NCBI GenBank assembly: GCA_017619375.1
Contig: JAFZSL010000056.1
Location: forward strand, 62,001 to 126,000
DNA length: 64,000 nucleotides
Direction: 5' to 3'
Origin: Prevotella sp.
GTDB taxonomy: Bacteria > Bacteroidota > Bacteroidia > Bacteroidales > Bacteroidaceae
Each line of letters opens with the position of its first letter. Positions within the stretch are counted from its first letter, which is position 1. Below, piece after piece: positions 49,698 through 58,763 of the stretch. The position numbers and the translations under genes are program-made. The notes below the pieces were generated by a model. The model did no database searches, was not told the DNA's origin, and worked only from the letters and a program-made list of their open reading frames with translations.

Positions 49698-49784
49698 CCT
49701 TCGACTAAAAAATCATAGGATATTATAGGAAAAATGCAGGGGAGACCTTCATAGAAAGCCCTTGTTTTGAGAAACTGATACAAG

Positions 49785-49822
49785 AACGCCCCCATGGCCA
49801 TTTGCCATGAGGGCGTTTTCTT
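49785..49822 (+). terminator. Terminator of the acpP-fabF-rnc operon
   Basis: AACGCCC and CATGGC pair with GCCATG and GGGCGTT, with one C/A mismatch, and the 3' side is followed by TTTTCTT. It lies 88 nt after rnc and may also affect the converging sdhB transcript. Confidence 0.8.
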
Positions 49823-49839
49823 ATTCAAAGCAGGCGAGG

Positions 49840-50598
49840 TCAGTCGGCCAGTTTGGCTTTGATGAACTCCCTGTTGAGTCTTGCGATATTGGCAATGGAC
49901 TCATTCTTCGGGCATACAGCCTCGCACGCACGTGTGTTGGTGCAGTTGCCGAATCCCAGTTCTTCCATCTTGGCCATCATAGCCTTGGCGCGCTTGGCTG
50001 CTTCAGGCCTTCCTTGTGGCAAGAGGGCGAGTTGGCTGACCTTTGAACTGACGAACAGCATGGCCGAGCCGTTCTTGCAAGCTGCGACGCATGCACCACA
50101 TCCTATGCAGGAAGCGCAGTCCATCGCCTCGTCGGCATTCTGCTTGGGGATGAGGATGGCATTTGCATCCTGTGCCTGTCCTGTGCGCACGCTGGTGTAG
50201 CCGCCAGCCTGTATGATTTTGTCGAAAGCGCCACGGTCCACCATGCAGTCCTTGATGACAGGGAAGCCTGCCGAGCGCCACGGCTCAACGGTGATGGTGT
50301 CGCCATCGTTGAAGCGGCGCATGTAGAGTTGGCAAGTGGTGGCTCCACGCTCTGTCTTCCCATGAGGAGTGCCGTTGATGTAAAGGGAGCACATGCCGCA
50401 GATGCCCTCGCGACAGTCATGGTCGAAGACAAAAGGCTCTTTGCCATCATTGATAAGTTCTTCGTTGAGAATGTCAAGCATCTCAAGGAAAGAGGTGTCG
50501 TCGGGGATGTCCTTCATCTCGTGCTCATCGAAATAACCTTTCTCACGTGGACCGTTCTGACGCCAAAACTTTATTGTAAAGCTGATATTCTTAGCCAT
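49840..50598 (-). CDS. sdhB: Succinate dehydrogenase/fumarate reductase, iron-sulfur subunit
   Basis: A 252-aa iron-sulfur subunit. Cluster motifs: 2Fe-2S ligands in the [28 protein letters not shown] region (residues about 62-90), then the 4Fe-4S and 3Fe-4S clusters in [15 protein letters not shown] and [13 protein letters not shown]. It passes electrons between the flavoprotein and the membrane cytochrome b. In succinate-producing Bacteroidales the enzyme works mainly as fumarate reductase. It is the last gene of the operon sdhC-sdhA-sdhB. Confidence 0.94.
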   Translation of the reverse strand: MAKNISFTIKFWRQNGPREKGYFDEHEMKDIPDDTSFLEMLDILNEELINDGKEPFVFDHDCREGICGMCSLYINGTPHGKTERGATTCQLYMRRFNDGDTITVEPWRSAGFPVIKDCMVDRGAFDKIIQAGGYTSVRTGQAQDANAILIPKQNADEAMDCASCIGCGACVAACKNGSAMLFVSSKVSQLALLPQGRPEAAKRAKAMMAKMEELGFGNCTNTRACEAVCPKNESIANIARLNREFIKAKLAD

Positions 50599-50619
50599 TG
50601 TTCTTGAATTTAAAGGTTG

Positions 50620-52602
50620 TTAGTTTTTGTAGTTCCTGGTCTGGACCTTGATGGCCTCATACTCCAAAGGTTCCTTGATGAGTTCGGGAGCCTTGTCGTC
50701 GCTGCCTTGGTATTCCCAGCATCCTACATAGAAATAGTTCTCGTCGTCGCGTTTAGCCTCACCCTCCTCGGTTTGGTATTCTTCGCGGAAGTGTCCGCCA
50801 CACGACTCGTTGCGAGAGAGTGCGTCATAGGCTACAAGCTGTCCCATGGTGAAGAAGTCGCGAAGGTGGATGGCCTTGTCGAGTTCGATGTTGAGGCCTT
50901 CCTTCGTTCCAGGAATGAAGAGGTTGGTGTCGAATTCCTTGCGCAGTTTCTTGATGAGTTCGATGCCTTCCTTGAGACCTTCAGCGGTGCGTCCCATACC
51001 CACGTGCTCCCACATGATGTGTCCGAGCTCCTTGTGGATGGAGTCAACGCTGCGCTTACCCTTGATGTTCATCAGTCGGTCAATCTCAGCCTGAACACCC
51101 TTCTCAGCCTCGTCAAACTCTGGCAGGTCTGTGGGGATGCGCGGCCAAATCTCTTGGTCTGCAAGATAATTCTGGATAGTGTAAGGCAGCACGAAATAGC
51201 CATCTGCCAAGCCTTGCATGAGTGCGGAAGCACCAAGGCGGTTGGCGCCATGGTCGGAGAAGTTGCACTCACCGATGGCGAAGAGTCCCTTGATGGATGT
51301 CTGCAGTTCATAGTCCACCCAGATGCCACCCATCGTGTAGTGCACGGCGGGGAAGATCATCATCGGGTGATAGTAAGTGACGCCATTAACCTCACAGGCT
51401 TTCTTTCCTGGGAAGACATCTGTGATTTCCTCATACATCTCGAAGAGGTTTCCGTAGCGTTGCATGATGACATCGATGCCGAGACGGTTGATGGACTCTG
51501 AGAAGTCAAGGAATACGGCCAGTCCGGTGTTGTTCACGCCGAAACCTTTGTCGCAGCGCTCCTTGGCGGCACGAGACGCCACGTCGCGAGGCACGAGGTT
51601 TCCGAATGCGGGATAGCGGCGCTCCAAGTAGTAGTCGCGATCCTCTTCGGGAATCTCATATCCTTGCTTGGTGCCTGCCTGAAGTGCTTTGGCATCCTCG
51701 AGTTTCTTGGGCACCCAGATGCGTCCGTCGTTACGAAGCGACTCCGACATGAGGGTGAGTTTCGACTGCTTGTCGCCATGTACGGGAATGCAGGTGGGGT
51801 GTATCTGCACATAAGAAGGATTGGCGAAATAGGCACCCTTGCGGTAGCACTGCACGGCAGCGGTGCAGTTGCATCCCATGGCGTTTGTGGAGAGGAAATA
51901 AGCGTTGCCATATCCACCAGTGGCGATGACGACGGCGTTTGCCGAGAAACGCTCCAGTTTTCCTGTAACGAGGTTCTTGGCGATGATGCCCCTTGCACGT
52001 CCGTTGACGATGACCACGTCCTCCATCTCGTAACGTGTGTAAAGTTTCACCTTTCCTGCCTGCACTTGTGCACTCAGTGATGAATAAGCGCCGAGGAGGA
52101 GCTGCTGTCCTGTCTGTCCCTTGGCATAGAAGGTACGCGACACCTGGGCGCCACCGAATGAACGATTGGCAAGCATGCCGCCATATTCACGTGCGAAAGG
52201 CACGCCCTGGGCGACACATTGGTCGATGATGTTGTTCGACACCTCGGCCAGACGATAGACGTTGGCCTCGCGGGCACGATAGTCGCCACCCTTCACGGTA
52301 TCGTAGAAAAGACGGTAAACGGAGTCGCCGTCATTCTGATAGCACTTGGCGGCATTGATACCACCCTGTGCGGCGATGGAGTGTGCACGACGGGGTGAGT
52401 CCTGGATGCATAGGTTGATGACATTGAACCCCATCTCTCCAAGACTTGCAGCCGCACTGGCTCCAGCCAAGCCGGTACCTACGACGATGACGTCGAGTTT
52501 CAGCTTGTTCTTCGGGTTCACCAGTCGCTGGTGGGCTTTGTAATTGGTCCATTTCTCTGCTACTGGTCCTTCGGGAATTCTTGAATCTATTTTCTTAGTC
52601 AT
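50620..52602 (-). CDS. sdhA: Succinate dehydrogenase/fumarate reductase, flavoprotein subunit
   Basis: A 660-aa flavoprotein. FAD binding: [21 protein letters not shown] (residues about 38-58) and the covalent-flavin His in [13 protein letters not shown]; the substrate region has HPTCIP, and [27 protein letters not shown] and [22 protein letters not shown] are conserved. The size (660 rather than about 590) and a C-terminal block with [25 protein letters not shown] match the epsilonproteobacteria/Bacteroidetes b-type enzyme. Fumarate to succinate is the expected physiological direction here, tied to CoA transferase and PEPCK. Confidence 0.95.
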   Translation of the reverse strand: MTKKIDSRIPEGPVAEKWTNYKAHQRLVNPKNKLKLDVIVVGTGLAGASAAASLGEMGFNVINLCIQDSPRRAHSIAAQGGINAAKCYQNDGDSVYRLFYDTVKGGDYRAREANVYRLAEVSNNIIDQCVAQGVPFAREYGGMLANRSFGGAQVSRTFYAKGQTGQQLLLGAYSSLSAQVQAGKVKLYTRYEMEDVVIVNGRARGIIAKNLVTGKLERFSANAVVIATGGYGNAYFLSTNAMGCNCTAAVQCYRKGAYFANPSYVQIHPTCIPVHGDKQSKLTLMSESLRNDGRIWVPKKLEDAKALQAGTKQGYEIPEEDRDYYLERRYPAFGNLVPRDVASRAAKERCDKGFGVNNTGLAVFLDFSESINRLGIDVIMQRYGNLFEMYEEITDVFPGKKACEVNGVTYYHPMMIFPAVHYTMGGIWVDYELQTSIKGLFAIGECNFSDHGANRLGASALMQGLADGYFVLPYTIQNYLADQEIWPRIPTDLPEFDEAEKGVQAEIDRLMNIKGKRSVDSIHKELGHIMWEHVGMGRTAEGLKEGIELIKKLRKEFDTNLFIPGTKEGLNIELDKAIHLRDFFTMGQLVAYDALSRNESCGGHFREEYQTEEGEAKRDDENYFYVGCWEYQGSDDKAPELIKEPLEYEAIKVQTRNYKN

Positions 52603-52622
52603 GACAATTCGAGATTAAATGG

Positions 52623-53312
52623 TTAGTAAAGCGAGCAACATAGACTGGGTGCGCATTTGAATGCGAAAGCCAGCACGACGATGATGAACAGAGCAATGAG
52701 GATGGTGACATAGACGAAGCCTATGACCTTCCAACGGCAGAACCATGTCTTTCCGTTCCAACCCAGCGTCTGCATGGCGCTCCAGAATCCGTGTGTGAGG
52801 TGGAACCAGAGAGCCACAAGCCAGATGAGATAGAGAACGACAAAAACAGGATTGGAGAAAGTCTCCTGAATCCAAGCGAAACCATCACTCGGCGAATGCA
52901 ACACGTCCATTTCCAAGAGTTCTGCGAACATCATGTTGTACCAGAAGTTGAACAAGTGCAGCAACAACCCAAGAAGGATGATGATTCCGAGCACCAGCAT
53001 GTTTTGCGAGGCCCACTCCACCTTGCTTGGAGTGTCGGTGACTGCATATCGCTCATTTCCCCTTGCCCTTCTATTCTGGGCGGTCAGTATGAACGCATAT
53101 ACAATGTGGATGACAGCGAGAGCTGCCAATGCCAACGTGGCCACCACGGCATACCAGTTGGCGCCGAGTAGCTCGCAGATGGTGTTGTAGGCATCTCCTG
53201 AGAAGAGCGCCGCGACGTTCATGCAACAGTGGAACGTCAAGAAAAGGATGAGTGCGATGCCAGTGACCGACATCACAACCTTCCTACCAATAGAAGAATT
53301 AATTAACCACAT
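52623..53312 (-). CDS. sdhC: Succinate dehydrogenase/fumarate reductase cytochrome b subunit
   Basis: A 229-aa diheme cytochrome b558 subunit with five predicted membrane helices (IGRKVVMSVTGIALILFLTFHCCMNVA; WYAVVATLALAALAVIHIVYAFILTA; MLVLGIIILLGLLLHLFNFWYNMMF; VFVVLYLIWLVALWFHLTHGFWSAMQ; IGFVYVTILIALFIIVVLAFAF). His residues in helices 1, 2, 3 and 4 are candidate heme ligands. It anchors SdhAB and exchanges electrons with menaquinone. It is the first gene of the operon, with a strong promoter 113 nt upstream. Confidence 0.92.
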   Translation of the reverse strand: MWLINSSIGRKVVMSVTGIALILFLTFHCCMNVAALFSGDAYNTICELLGANWYAVVATLALAALAVIHIVYAFILTAQNRRARGNERYAVTDTPSKVEWASQNMLVLGIIILLGLLLHLFNFWYNMMFAELLEMDVLHSPSDGFAWIQETFSNPVFVVLYLIWLVALWFHLTHGFWSAMQTLGWNGKTWFCRWKVIGFVYVTILIALFIIVVLAFAFKCAPSLCCSLY

Positions 53313-53424
53313 AAATGATTGAGATTTAATAAATTAATTATTTGAATGAATGTGAATGCATGAAATAGGGTTAAGAAAGGCCGAAAAATACCCATTAATA
53401 GGTAATATCAGACCGCTTTAGAAT

Positions 53425-53456
53425 GCAAAAATAGTATATTTTTGTTATAAATCAAA
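53425..53456 (-). promoter_or_regulatory. Promoter of sdhCAB
   Basis: On the minus strand TTTG (53453-53456), 19 nt, TATTTTTGC (53425-53433): perfect consensus. It predicts a leader of about 105 nt. It is back-to-back with the mnmG promoter. Confidence 0.75.
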
Positions 53457-53459
53457 AGT

Positions 53460-53496
53460 TTTGGACAAAAAATCCGATTATTATGCTTACTTTTGC
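53460..53496 (+). promoter_or_regulatory. Probable mnmG promoter and SD-like leader
   Basis: TTTG (53460-53463), 24 nt, TACTTTTGC (53488-53496). Spacing is a little long. An AAAGGAGGT stretch (53502-53510), rare in this phylum, lies just downstream but has no start codon at the right distance; the first ATG (53540) opens only a 15-codon basic peptide that overlaps the mnmG start. Confidence 0.45.
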
Positions 53497-53576
53497 GGAT
53501 GAAAGGAGGTTTTTCACTGTCTACCATCTGTTATCTGATATGATGAGACGTGCAAAAAGACAAAAGCAGAAGCAAG

Positions 53577-55454
53577 ATGAACCATAAGATGACATATGAC
53601 GTAGTGGTGGTGGGTGGCGGCCATGCCGGCTGCGAGGCAGCCTGTGCCTCGGCAAGACTGGGAGCCACGACACTGCTGGTGACGATGGACATGAACAAGA
53701 TCGCCCAGATGAGTTGCAACCCAGCCGTGGGAGGCATCGCCAAAGGACAGATTGTTCGTGAAATCGATGCTTTAGGCGGTCAAATGGGCATCGTCACCGA
53801 TGCCACAGCCATACAATTCCGCATGCTCAACCGTTCGAAAGGACCAGCCATGTGGAGTCCGCGTGCCCAGTGCGACAGGGGGAAATTCATTTGGAAATGG
53901 CGCGAACAACTCGACAACACTCCCGGACTCGACATCTGGCAAGACCAAGTGGAGGAACTGCTTGTGAAAGATGGCGAGGTGACCGGCGTGCGCACACTCT
54001 GGGGCGCCGAGGTGCGAGCCAAAAGCGTCGTCATCACAGCGGGGACGTTCCTCAACGGCCTCCTTCACATCGGGCGCTGCCAAGTGCCGGGAGGGAGGAT
54101 AGCAGAACCCGCCGTCGAGCACCTAACGGAAAGCATACTTCGCCATGGCATCACCACGGCGAGGATGAAAACCGGCACACCGGTGCGCATCGACAAAAGG
54201 TCGGTGCACTTCGAAGAGATGGAAGTGCAGGAGGGAGAACACGACTTCCACAAGTTCAGCTTCCTCGATGGACCAAGACCCTTGAAACAACTCACCTGCT
54301 GGATTTGCTACACCAACCCCGACGTGCACGACATCCTTCGCCAAGGACTGGCCGATTCCCCACTCTACAACGGACAGATACAAAGCATCGGACCACGTTA
54401 TTGCCCTTCGATAGAAACCAAACTGGTCACCTTCCCTGAACGCGAACAGCACATGCTCTTCCTGGAACCAGAGGGAGAGACCACCAACGAGATGTATCTC
54501 AACGGCTTCTCGTCAAGCATGCCCATGGACGTGCAGATAAAAGCACTCAGGCAAATCCCCGCACTGCGCGACCTCAAGGCATACCGTCCGGGTTACGCCA
54601 TCGAATACGACTTCTTCGACCCCACCCTCCTCTCACACTCCCTTGAGTCGAAAAAAGTGAAAGGACTATTCCTCGCAGGGCAAGTGAACGGCACCACAGG
54701 ATATGAAGAGGCTGCCGGACAAGGACTCGTCGCCGGAGTGAACGCCGCCATCCACTGCGGAGGGGGAGACCCCTTCGTGATGCACCGTGACGAGAGCTAT
54801 ATCGGGGTGCTCATCGACGACCTCGTCACCAAGGGAGTGGACGAACCCTACCGCATGTTCACCTCAAGGGCGGAATACCGCATCCTGCTGAGACAAGACG
54901 ATGCCGATGCACGACTCACCGAGCGGGCACATGCTCTTGGACTGGCGTCCACGGAGAGATACCAATGGTGGCTGCAGAAAAAGGAGCAAGTGGAACACAT
55001 CATCACACTTTGCGAACAGACATCCATCAAACCCAAGGAGGTGAACACACGGCTCGAGGCTCTCGGCACCACCCCACTCCACTACGGCTGCAAAGCCATC
55101 GACCTGCTTGGACGACCTCAAGTCAACCTCGAGGTGCTGCAAGAAATGCTGCCGGCCCTCAAGCAAGCCATCGACAATCTGCCCAACAGAAAAGAAGAAA
55201 TCGCCGAGGCTGCCGAAGTGCTCATGAAATACAAAGGGTACATCGAAAGGGAACGCATGGTGGCCGAAAAAATGCACCGACTCGAGAACATCAAAATCAA
55301 AGGGCATTTTGACTACCAAAACATGACCCAAATCTCCATCGAAGCACGACAGAAACTGCAACGCATCAACCCCGACACATTGGCACAAGCCAGCAGAATC
55401 CCCGGCGTGTCGCCCAGCGATATCAACGCCATGCTCGTGCTCATAGGAAGATGA
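53577..55454 (+). CDS. mnmG: tRNA uridine-5-carboxymethylaminomethyl modification enzyme MnmG (GidA)
   Basis: A 625-aa FAD protein that, with MnmE, modifies wobble uridine 34 of several tRNAs. The Rossmann motif is at the start (YDVVVVGGGHAGCEAACASARLG) and family blocks follow: SCNPAVGGIAKGQIVREIDALGG, GTFLNGLLHIGR, RPGYAIEYDFF, LFLAGQVNGTTGYEEAAGQGLVAG, FTSRAEYRILLRQDDADARLT. Length is standard. The start at 53577 (MNHKM) is preferred; 53589 is an alternative. mnmG is often near the chromosome origin, in line with the parS sites downstream. MnmE is not in the window. Confidence 0.96.
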   Translation: MNHKMTYDVVVVGGGHAGCEAACASARLGATTLLVTMDMNKIAQMSCNPAVGGIAKGQIVREIDALGGQMGIVTDATAIQFRMLNRSKGPAMWSPRAQCDRGKFIWKWREQLDNTPGLDIWQDQVEELLVKDGEVTGVRTLWGAEVRAKSVVITAGTFLNGLLHIGRCQVPGGRIAEPAVEHLTESILRHGITTARMKTGTPVRIDKRSVHFEEMEVQEGEHDFHKFSFLDGPRPLKQLTCWICYTNPDVHDILRQGLADSPLYNGQIQSIGPRYCPSIETKLVTFPEREQHMLFLEPEGETTNEMYLNGFSSSMPMDVQIKALRQIPALRDLKAYRPGYAIEYDFFDPTLLSHSLESKKVKGLFLAGQVNGTTGYEEAAGQGLVAGVNAAIHCGGGDPFVMHRDESYIGVLIDDLVTKGVDEPYRMFTSRAEYRILLRQDDADARLTERAHALGLASTERYQWWLQKKEQVEHIITLCEQTSIKPKEVNTRLEALGTTPLHYGCKAIDLLGRPQVNLEVLQEMLPALKQAIDNLPNRKEEIAEAAEVLMKYKGYIERERMVAEKMHRLENIKIKGHFDYQNMTQISIEARQKLQRINPDTLAQASRIPGVSPSDINAMLVLIGR

Positions 55455-55458
55455 GGGA

Positions 55459-55494
55459 AGATTGAAGATTGAAAATTGAAGATTGAAGATTGAA
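55459..55494. repeat. GATTGAA heptamer repeat
   Basis: Five tandem, slightly varied copies of GATTGAA right after mnmG, running directly into the 80-bp repeat that begins with the same GATTGAA. It looks like slippage-prone sequence at the edge of the larger repeat. Confidence 0.6.
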
Positions 55495-55647
55495 TTTTTG
55501 GAGCAGCGAGAGCAGAGTCAAGCTCGCTTGAACTCTGCCGAGTCGCGACAAAAATCAGCGAAGCTAAGATTGAATTTTTGGAGCAGCGAGAGCAGAATCA
55601 AGCTCGCTTGAACTCTGCCGAGTCGCGATAAAAATCAGCGAAGCCAA
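55488..55647. repeat. Repeat B, two tandem 80-bp copies
   Basis: Units 55488-55567 and 55568-55647 are identical at 77 of 80 positions. Each contains a hairpin (55512-55538 and 55592-55618: GCAGAG/CTCTGC arms, then CAAGC/GCTTG). In unit 2 a G-to-A change breaks one pair. A diverged copy is at 172-237. The array is flanked by the GATTGAA repeat and ends 50 bp before the first parS site. No ORF is supported. Confidence 0.85.
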
Positions 55648-55697
55648 GATTGATAATCAGCCAACGAAGCGAAGTAAAATTTGTAAAATATTTTTAT

Positions 55698-55713
55698 TGT
55701 TTCACGTGAAACA
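55698..55713. promoter_or_regulatory. parS site 1 (ParB binding site)
   Basis: TGTTTCACGTGAAACA, a perfect 16-bp palindrome that matches the general bacterial parS consensus TGTTNCACGTGAAACA at every position. It lies 23 bp before the apt start. No parA/parB genes are in the window. Confidence 0.9.
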
Positions 55714-55736
55714 TTCAACCATCAACAACTAAAGAC

Positions 55737-56270
55737 ATGAACAATGAGACACTGCTGCAAAACCTACGCAGCATCCCGGACTTCCCCGTGAAAGGAATCA
55801 ATTTCAGAGATGTCACCACCCTCTTCAAGAGCGCTGAATGCCTGCGCATCATGGAAGACGAACTCTACGATCTCTACAAGGACAAGGGCATCACCAAGAT
55901 TGTCGGCATCGAAAGCCGTGGATTCGTCATGGCATCCGCTCTCGCCGTAAGACTCGGAGCAGGCGTCGTGCTATGTCGGAAACCAGGCAAGCTCCCCGCA
56001 GAGACCGTGCAGGAAACATACGCCAAGGAATACGGCACAGACACCATCGAGATTCACAAAGACGCCATCACCGAAAACGATGTCGTACTGCTCCACGACG
56101 ACCTGCTCGCAACAGGAGGAACCATGAAGGCAGCACTTGACCTTGTCAACAAATTCCACCCCAAGAAGACCTACATGAATTTCCTCATCGAACTCGTCAA
56201 CGAAAACCTCAATGGAAGGAAACCGTTCGAGAACGACGACATCGAAATCACAGCACTCATGCAAATCTGA
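55737..56270 (+). CDS. apt: Adenine phosphoribosyltransferase
   Basis: A 177-aa purine salvage enzyme forming AMP from adenine and PRPP. The PRPP-binding motif is VVLLHDDLLATGGTMKAAL (residues about 118-136) and the N-terminal IPDFPVKGINFRDVTTLF and VGIESRGFVMASALAVRLGAG are family hallmarks. The usual motif reads VDDLLATGGT; here the first position is His (HDDLLATGGT). It lies between two parS sites and 130-280 bp from repeat B. A GC-rich hairpin follows the stop. Confidence 0.95.
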   Translation: MNNETLLQNLRSIPDFPVKGINFRDVTTLFKSAECLRIMEDELYDLYKDKGITKIVGIESRGFVMASALAVRLGAGVVLCRKPGKLPAETVQETYAKEYGTDTIEIHKDAITENDVVLLHDDLLATGGTMKAALDLVNKFHPKKTYMNFLIELVNENLNGRKPFENDDIEITALMQI

Positions 56271-56283
56271 CACAAGAAACAAC

Positions 56284-56312
56284 GGGCCTGGCTTCCAAGT
56301 GAGGCCAGGCCC
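56284..56312 (+). terminator. Hairpin after apt
   Basis: GGGCCTGGC (56284-56292) pairs with GCCAGGCCC (56304-56312) over 9 bp. The 3' side reads TTCAAAAAAATTTG, lacking a plus-strand T tract, so it is a probable 3' end or weak terminator rather than a classic one. It ends 13 bp before the second parS site. Confidence 0.5.
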
Positions 56313-56324
56313 TTCAAAAAAATT

Positions 56325-56340
56325 TGTTTCACGTGAAACA
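56325..56340. promoter_or_regulatory. parS site 2, touching the uvrC start
   Basis: The exact same 16-mer as site 1, TGTTTCACGTGAAACA. It ends three bases before the uvrC ATG (56344) and so occupies the place where a ribosome-binding site would be. Confidence 0.9.
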
Positions 56341-56343
56341 ACT

Positions 56344-58176
56344 ATGGAAAACGAAGGAAAAGAGCAGCGCAACACACGACTGAAAAACATCGTGCTCAAC
56401 ATGCCAGAGCAACCAGGAAGTTACCAGTTCTGGGATGAAAACAACATCATCATCTACGTGGGAAAGGCCAAAAACCTCAAGAGCAGAGTCTCCACCTATT
56501 TCCACAAGGAAGTTGACAGGTACAAGACAAAAGTGCTTGTCAGCAAGATACACAACATCACATACACCGTGGTGAAAACAGAAGAAGACGCGCTGCTACT
56601 CGAAAACAGCCTCATCAAAAAATACAACCCGAAATACAACGTACTACTCAAAGACGGAAAAACATACCCAAGCATCTGCGTCACCAACGAACCCTATCCG
56701 CGCATCTTCAAAACAAGGAACATCAACCGCAAATGGGGAACCTATTACGGACCGTACAGCAACCAAGGACCGATGTACGCCGTGCTGGAACTTATCAAGA
56801 AACTCTTCAAGCCAAGAGCGTGCAACATGGTGATGACACCCGAGAGAATCAAGGAAAACAAATACAAGACCTGCCTCAAATACCACATCCACATCTGCGA
56901 CGCACCATGCGTGGGGAAACAATCCCTCGAGCAATACCAAGAAAACATCAGAAAAGCAAAGGAAATACTCAAAGGAAACACAAGGGAACTGCTCAACCAA
57001 CTCAAAGAGGAAATGATGCAAAAAGCGGAAGAACTGAGATTCGAGGAAGCAGAATTCATCAAGCAACAAATCATTCTCATAGAAAACTACTGCGCAAAGA
57101 GCGAGGTAGTCAGTCATACGATCAACAACATCGACGTCTTCAGCATCACCAACGACGACCATCGGCACACCGCATTCATCAACTACCTACACGTCACTAA
57201 CGGTAGCATCAACCAAGCATTCACCATCGAATATAAAAGGAAACTGGAGGAAAGCGACAAAGAACTACTCGCCCTCGCCATTCCTGAAATCAGGAAAAGA
57301 TTTGGAAGCACAGCCAAGGAAATCATCGTACCCATCGACATCGATTGGAACATCGAGGGGGCACAGTACACCATACCACAAAGAGGAGAGAAGAAACACC
57401 TGCTCGAACTCTCGGAAATGAACGGCAAGCAATACAAGGTGGACAGGCTCAAACAAAGCGAAAAACTCAACCCCGAACAAAGACAAACAAGGCTGATGAA
57501 AGAATTGCAGACAGCACTGAAGATGGAAAAAATGCCATACCACATCGAATGCTTCGACAATTCAAACATCAGCGGCACCAATGCCGTGGCAGGATGCGTG
57601 GTCTTCAAAGGAATGAAGCCAAGCAAGAAGGACTATAGGAAATACAATATCAAGACTGTGGTCGGACCCGACGACTACGCCTCCATGCAGGAAGTAGTCA
57701 GAAGAAGATACACCAGGATGATGGAGGAAGGCACTCCCCTACCCGACCTCATCATCACCGACGGAGGAAAAGGGCAAATGGAGGTCGTCAGGCAAGTGGT
57801 GGAAGACGAATTACACCAGAACATCCCCATTGCAGGACTGGCGAAAGACGACCGGCACCGGACAAACGAACTACTCTACGGCTTCCCTCCCGTTGTCATA
57901 GGCATGAAGACAGACAGCGAACTCTTCCGCATTCTCACCAACATTCAAGACGAGGTGCACAGATACGCCATCACTTTCCATAGGGACAAAAGAAGCAAAA
58001 GTGCACTCAAGTCAGAACTCGACGACATCAAAGGCATAGGACCAAAGACAAAAGAACTGCTGGTCAAAAAATTCAAGACGGTCAAACGCATCAAAAATGC
58101 CACGATGGAAGAACTGACAGACATCGTCGGAAAGGCAAAAGCACAAATCATCACCCAATTCTTCCATCCAACATAA
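56344..58176 (+). CDS. uvrC: Excinuclease ABC subunit C
   Basis: A 610-aa UvrC, which makes both cuts in nucleotide excision repair. It has the GIY-YIG nuclease at the N-terminus (PGSYQFWDENNIIIYVGKAKNLKSRVSTYF, residues about 24-53; NSLIKKYNPKYN), a UVR motif binding UvrB (LKEEMMQKAEELRFEEAEFIKQQI, about 215-238), the RNase H-like C-terminal nuclease (IECFDNSNISGTNAVAGCVVF; DLIITDGGKGQMEVV) and two HhH motifs at the end (DDIKGIGPKTKELLVKKF; VKRIKNATMEELTDIVGKAKA). The start at 56344 is chosen because it puts the GIY domain near the N-terminus; a longer form would read through the parS site. Confidence 0.95.
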   Translation: MENEGKEQRNTRLKNIVLNMPEQPGSYQFWDENNIIIYVGKAKNLKSRVSTYFHKEVDRYKTKVLVSKIHNITYTVVKTEEDALLLENSLIKKYNPKYNVLLKDGKTYPSICVTNEPYPRIFKTRNINRKWGTYYGPYSNQGPMYAVLELIKKLFKPRACNMVMTPERIKENKYKTCLKYHIHICDAPCVGKQSLEQYQENIRKAKEILKGNTRELLNQLKEEMMQKAEELRFEEAEFIKQQIILIENYCAKSEVVSHTINNIDVFSITNDDHRHTAFINYLHVTNGSINQAFTIEYKRKLEESDKELLALAIPEIRKRFGSTAKEIIVPIDIDWNIEGAQYTIPQRGEKKHLLELSEMNGKQYKVDRLKQSEKLNPEQRQTRLMKELQTALKMEKMPYHIECFDNSNISGTNAVAGCVVFKGMKPSKKDYRKYNIKTVVGPDDYASMQEVVRRRYTRMMEEGTPLPDLIITDGGKGQMEVVRQVVEDELHQNIPIAGLAKDDRHRTNELLYGFPPVVIGMKTDSELFRILTNIQDEVHRYAITFHRDKRSKSALKSELDDIKGIGPKTKELLVKKFKTVKRIKNATMEELTDIVGKAKAQIITQFFHPT

Positions 58177-58225
58177 CACTATCACAACAAAATCATGCCT
58201 AATCATAATATAATTGCACTTTTTT

Positions 58226-58257
58226 TTTGATTTAAGGCCAAATTAACCTATCTTTGC
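58226..58257 (+). promoter_or_regulatory. Promoter of dtd-mazG-deoC
   Basis: TTTG (58226-58229), 19 nt, TATCTTTGC (58249-58257): perfect consensus, 24 nt before the dtd start. Confidence 0.8.
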
Positions 58258-58280
58258 CCTTAGAAAAGCATGAAAAAACC

Positions 58281-58733
58281 ATGAGAACCGTCATACAAAG
58301 AGTATCACATGCTTCCGTCACCATCGAGGGAAAAGTCAAGTCGGAAATCAAGCAAGGACTACTGCTCTTGCTGGGCATTTGCGATGAAGACAATGAAGAA
58401 GACATCGAATGGTTGGTCAAAAAAGTCGTCAACCTGAGAATTTTCAACGACGAGAACGGGGTGATGAACAAATCCGTCATCGAAGTGGATGGAGAAATCA
58501 TGGTCATCAGCCAATTCACACTCTACGCATCCTACAAGAAAGGAAACAGGCCCTCTTGGTTCAGGGCTGCAAAAGGAGACACCTCCACCCCACTCTACCA
58601 ACTCTTCTGCGACAAGATCTCACAAGCCATCAACAAAGAAGTGGCAACAGGCATCTTCGGGGCTGACATGAAGGTGGAATTGCTCAACGACGGGCCTGTG
58701 ACCATCTGCATGGATACCAAAAACAAGGAATGA
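58281..58733 (+). CDS. dtd: D-aminoacyl-tRNA deacylase
   Basis: A 150-aa DTD that removes D-amino acids (and glycine from mischarged tRNA) from tRNAs. The two active-site motifs are present: SQFTLYA (77-83) and NDGPVT (136-141). The N-terminal MRTVIQRVSHASVTIEG is typical, so the Met at 58281 is chosen over an upstream non-ATG start. It is the first gene of a three-gene run (dtd, MazG-like, deoC) with 20-30 bp gaps. Confidence 0.95.
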   Translation: MRTVIQRVSHASVTIEGKVKSEIKQGLLLLLGICDEDNEEDIEWLVKKVVNLRIFNDENGVMNKSVIEVDGEIMVISQFTLYASYKKGNRPSWFRAAKGDTSTPLYQLFCDKISQAINKEVATGIFGADMKVELLNDGPVTICMDTKNKE

Positions 58734-58763
58734 AAAGAGGCTAATCATAATACAAGGCATGCA

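Noticed and set aside
53540-53587. 15-codon basic leader peptide before mnmG
   Set aside because: Overlaps the mnmG start, has no ribosome site at a sensible distance (the SD-like stretch is 30 nt away) and no sign of an attenuator.
55488-55647. Two-unit 80-bp repeat as a CRISPR or integron attC array
   Set aside because: Only two abutting copies, no spacers, no integrase gene; xerD at 1.7 kb is a chromosomal type far from it.
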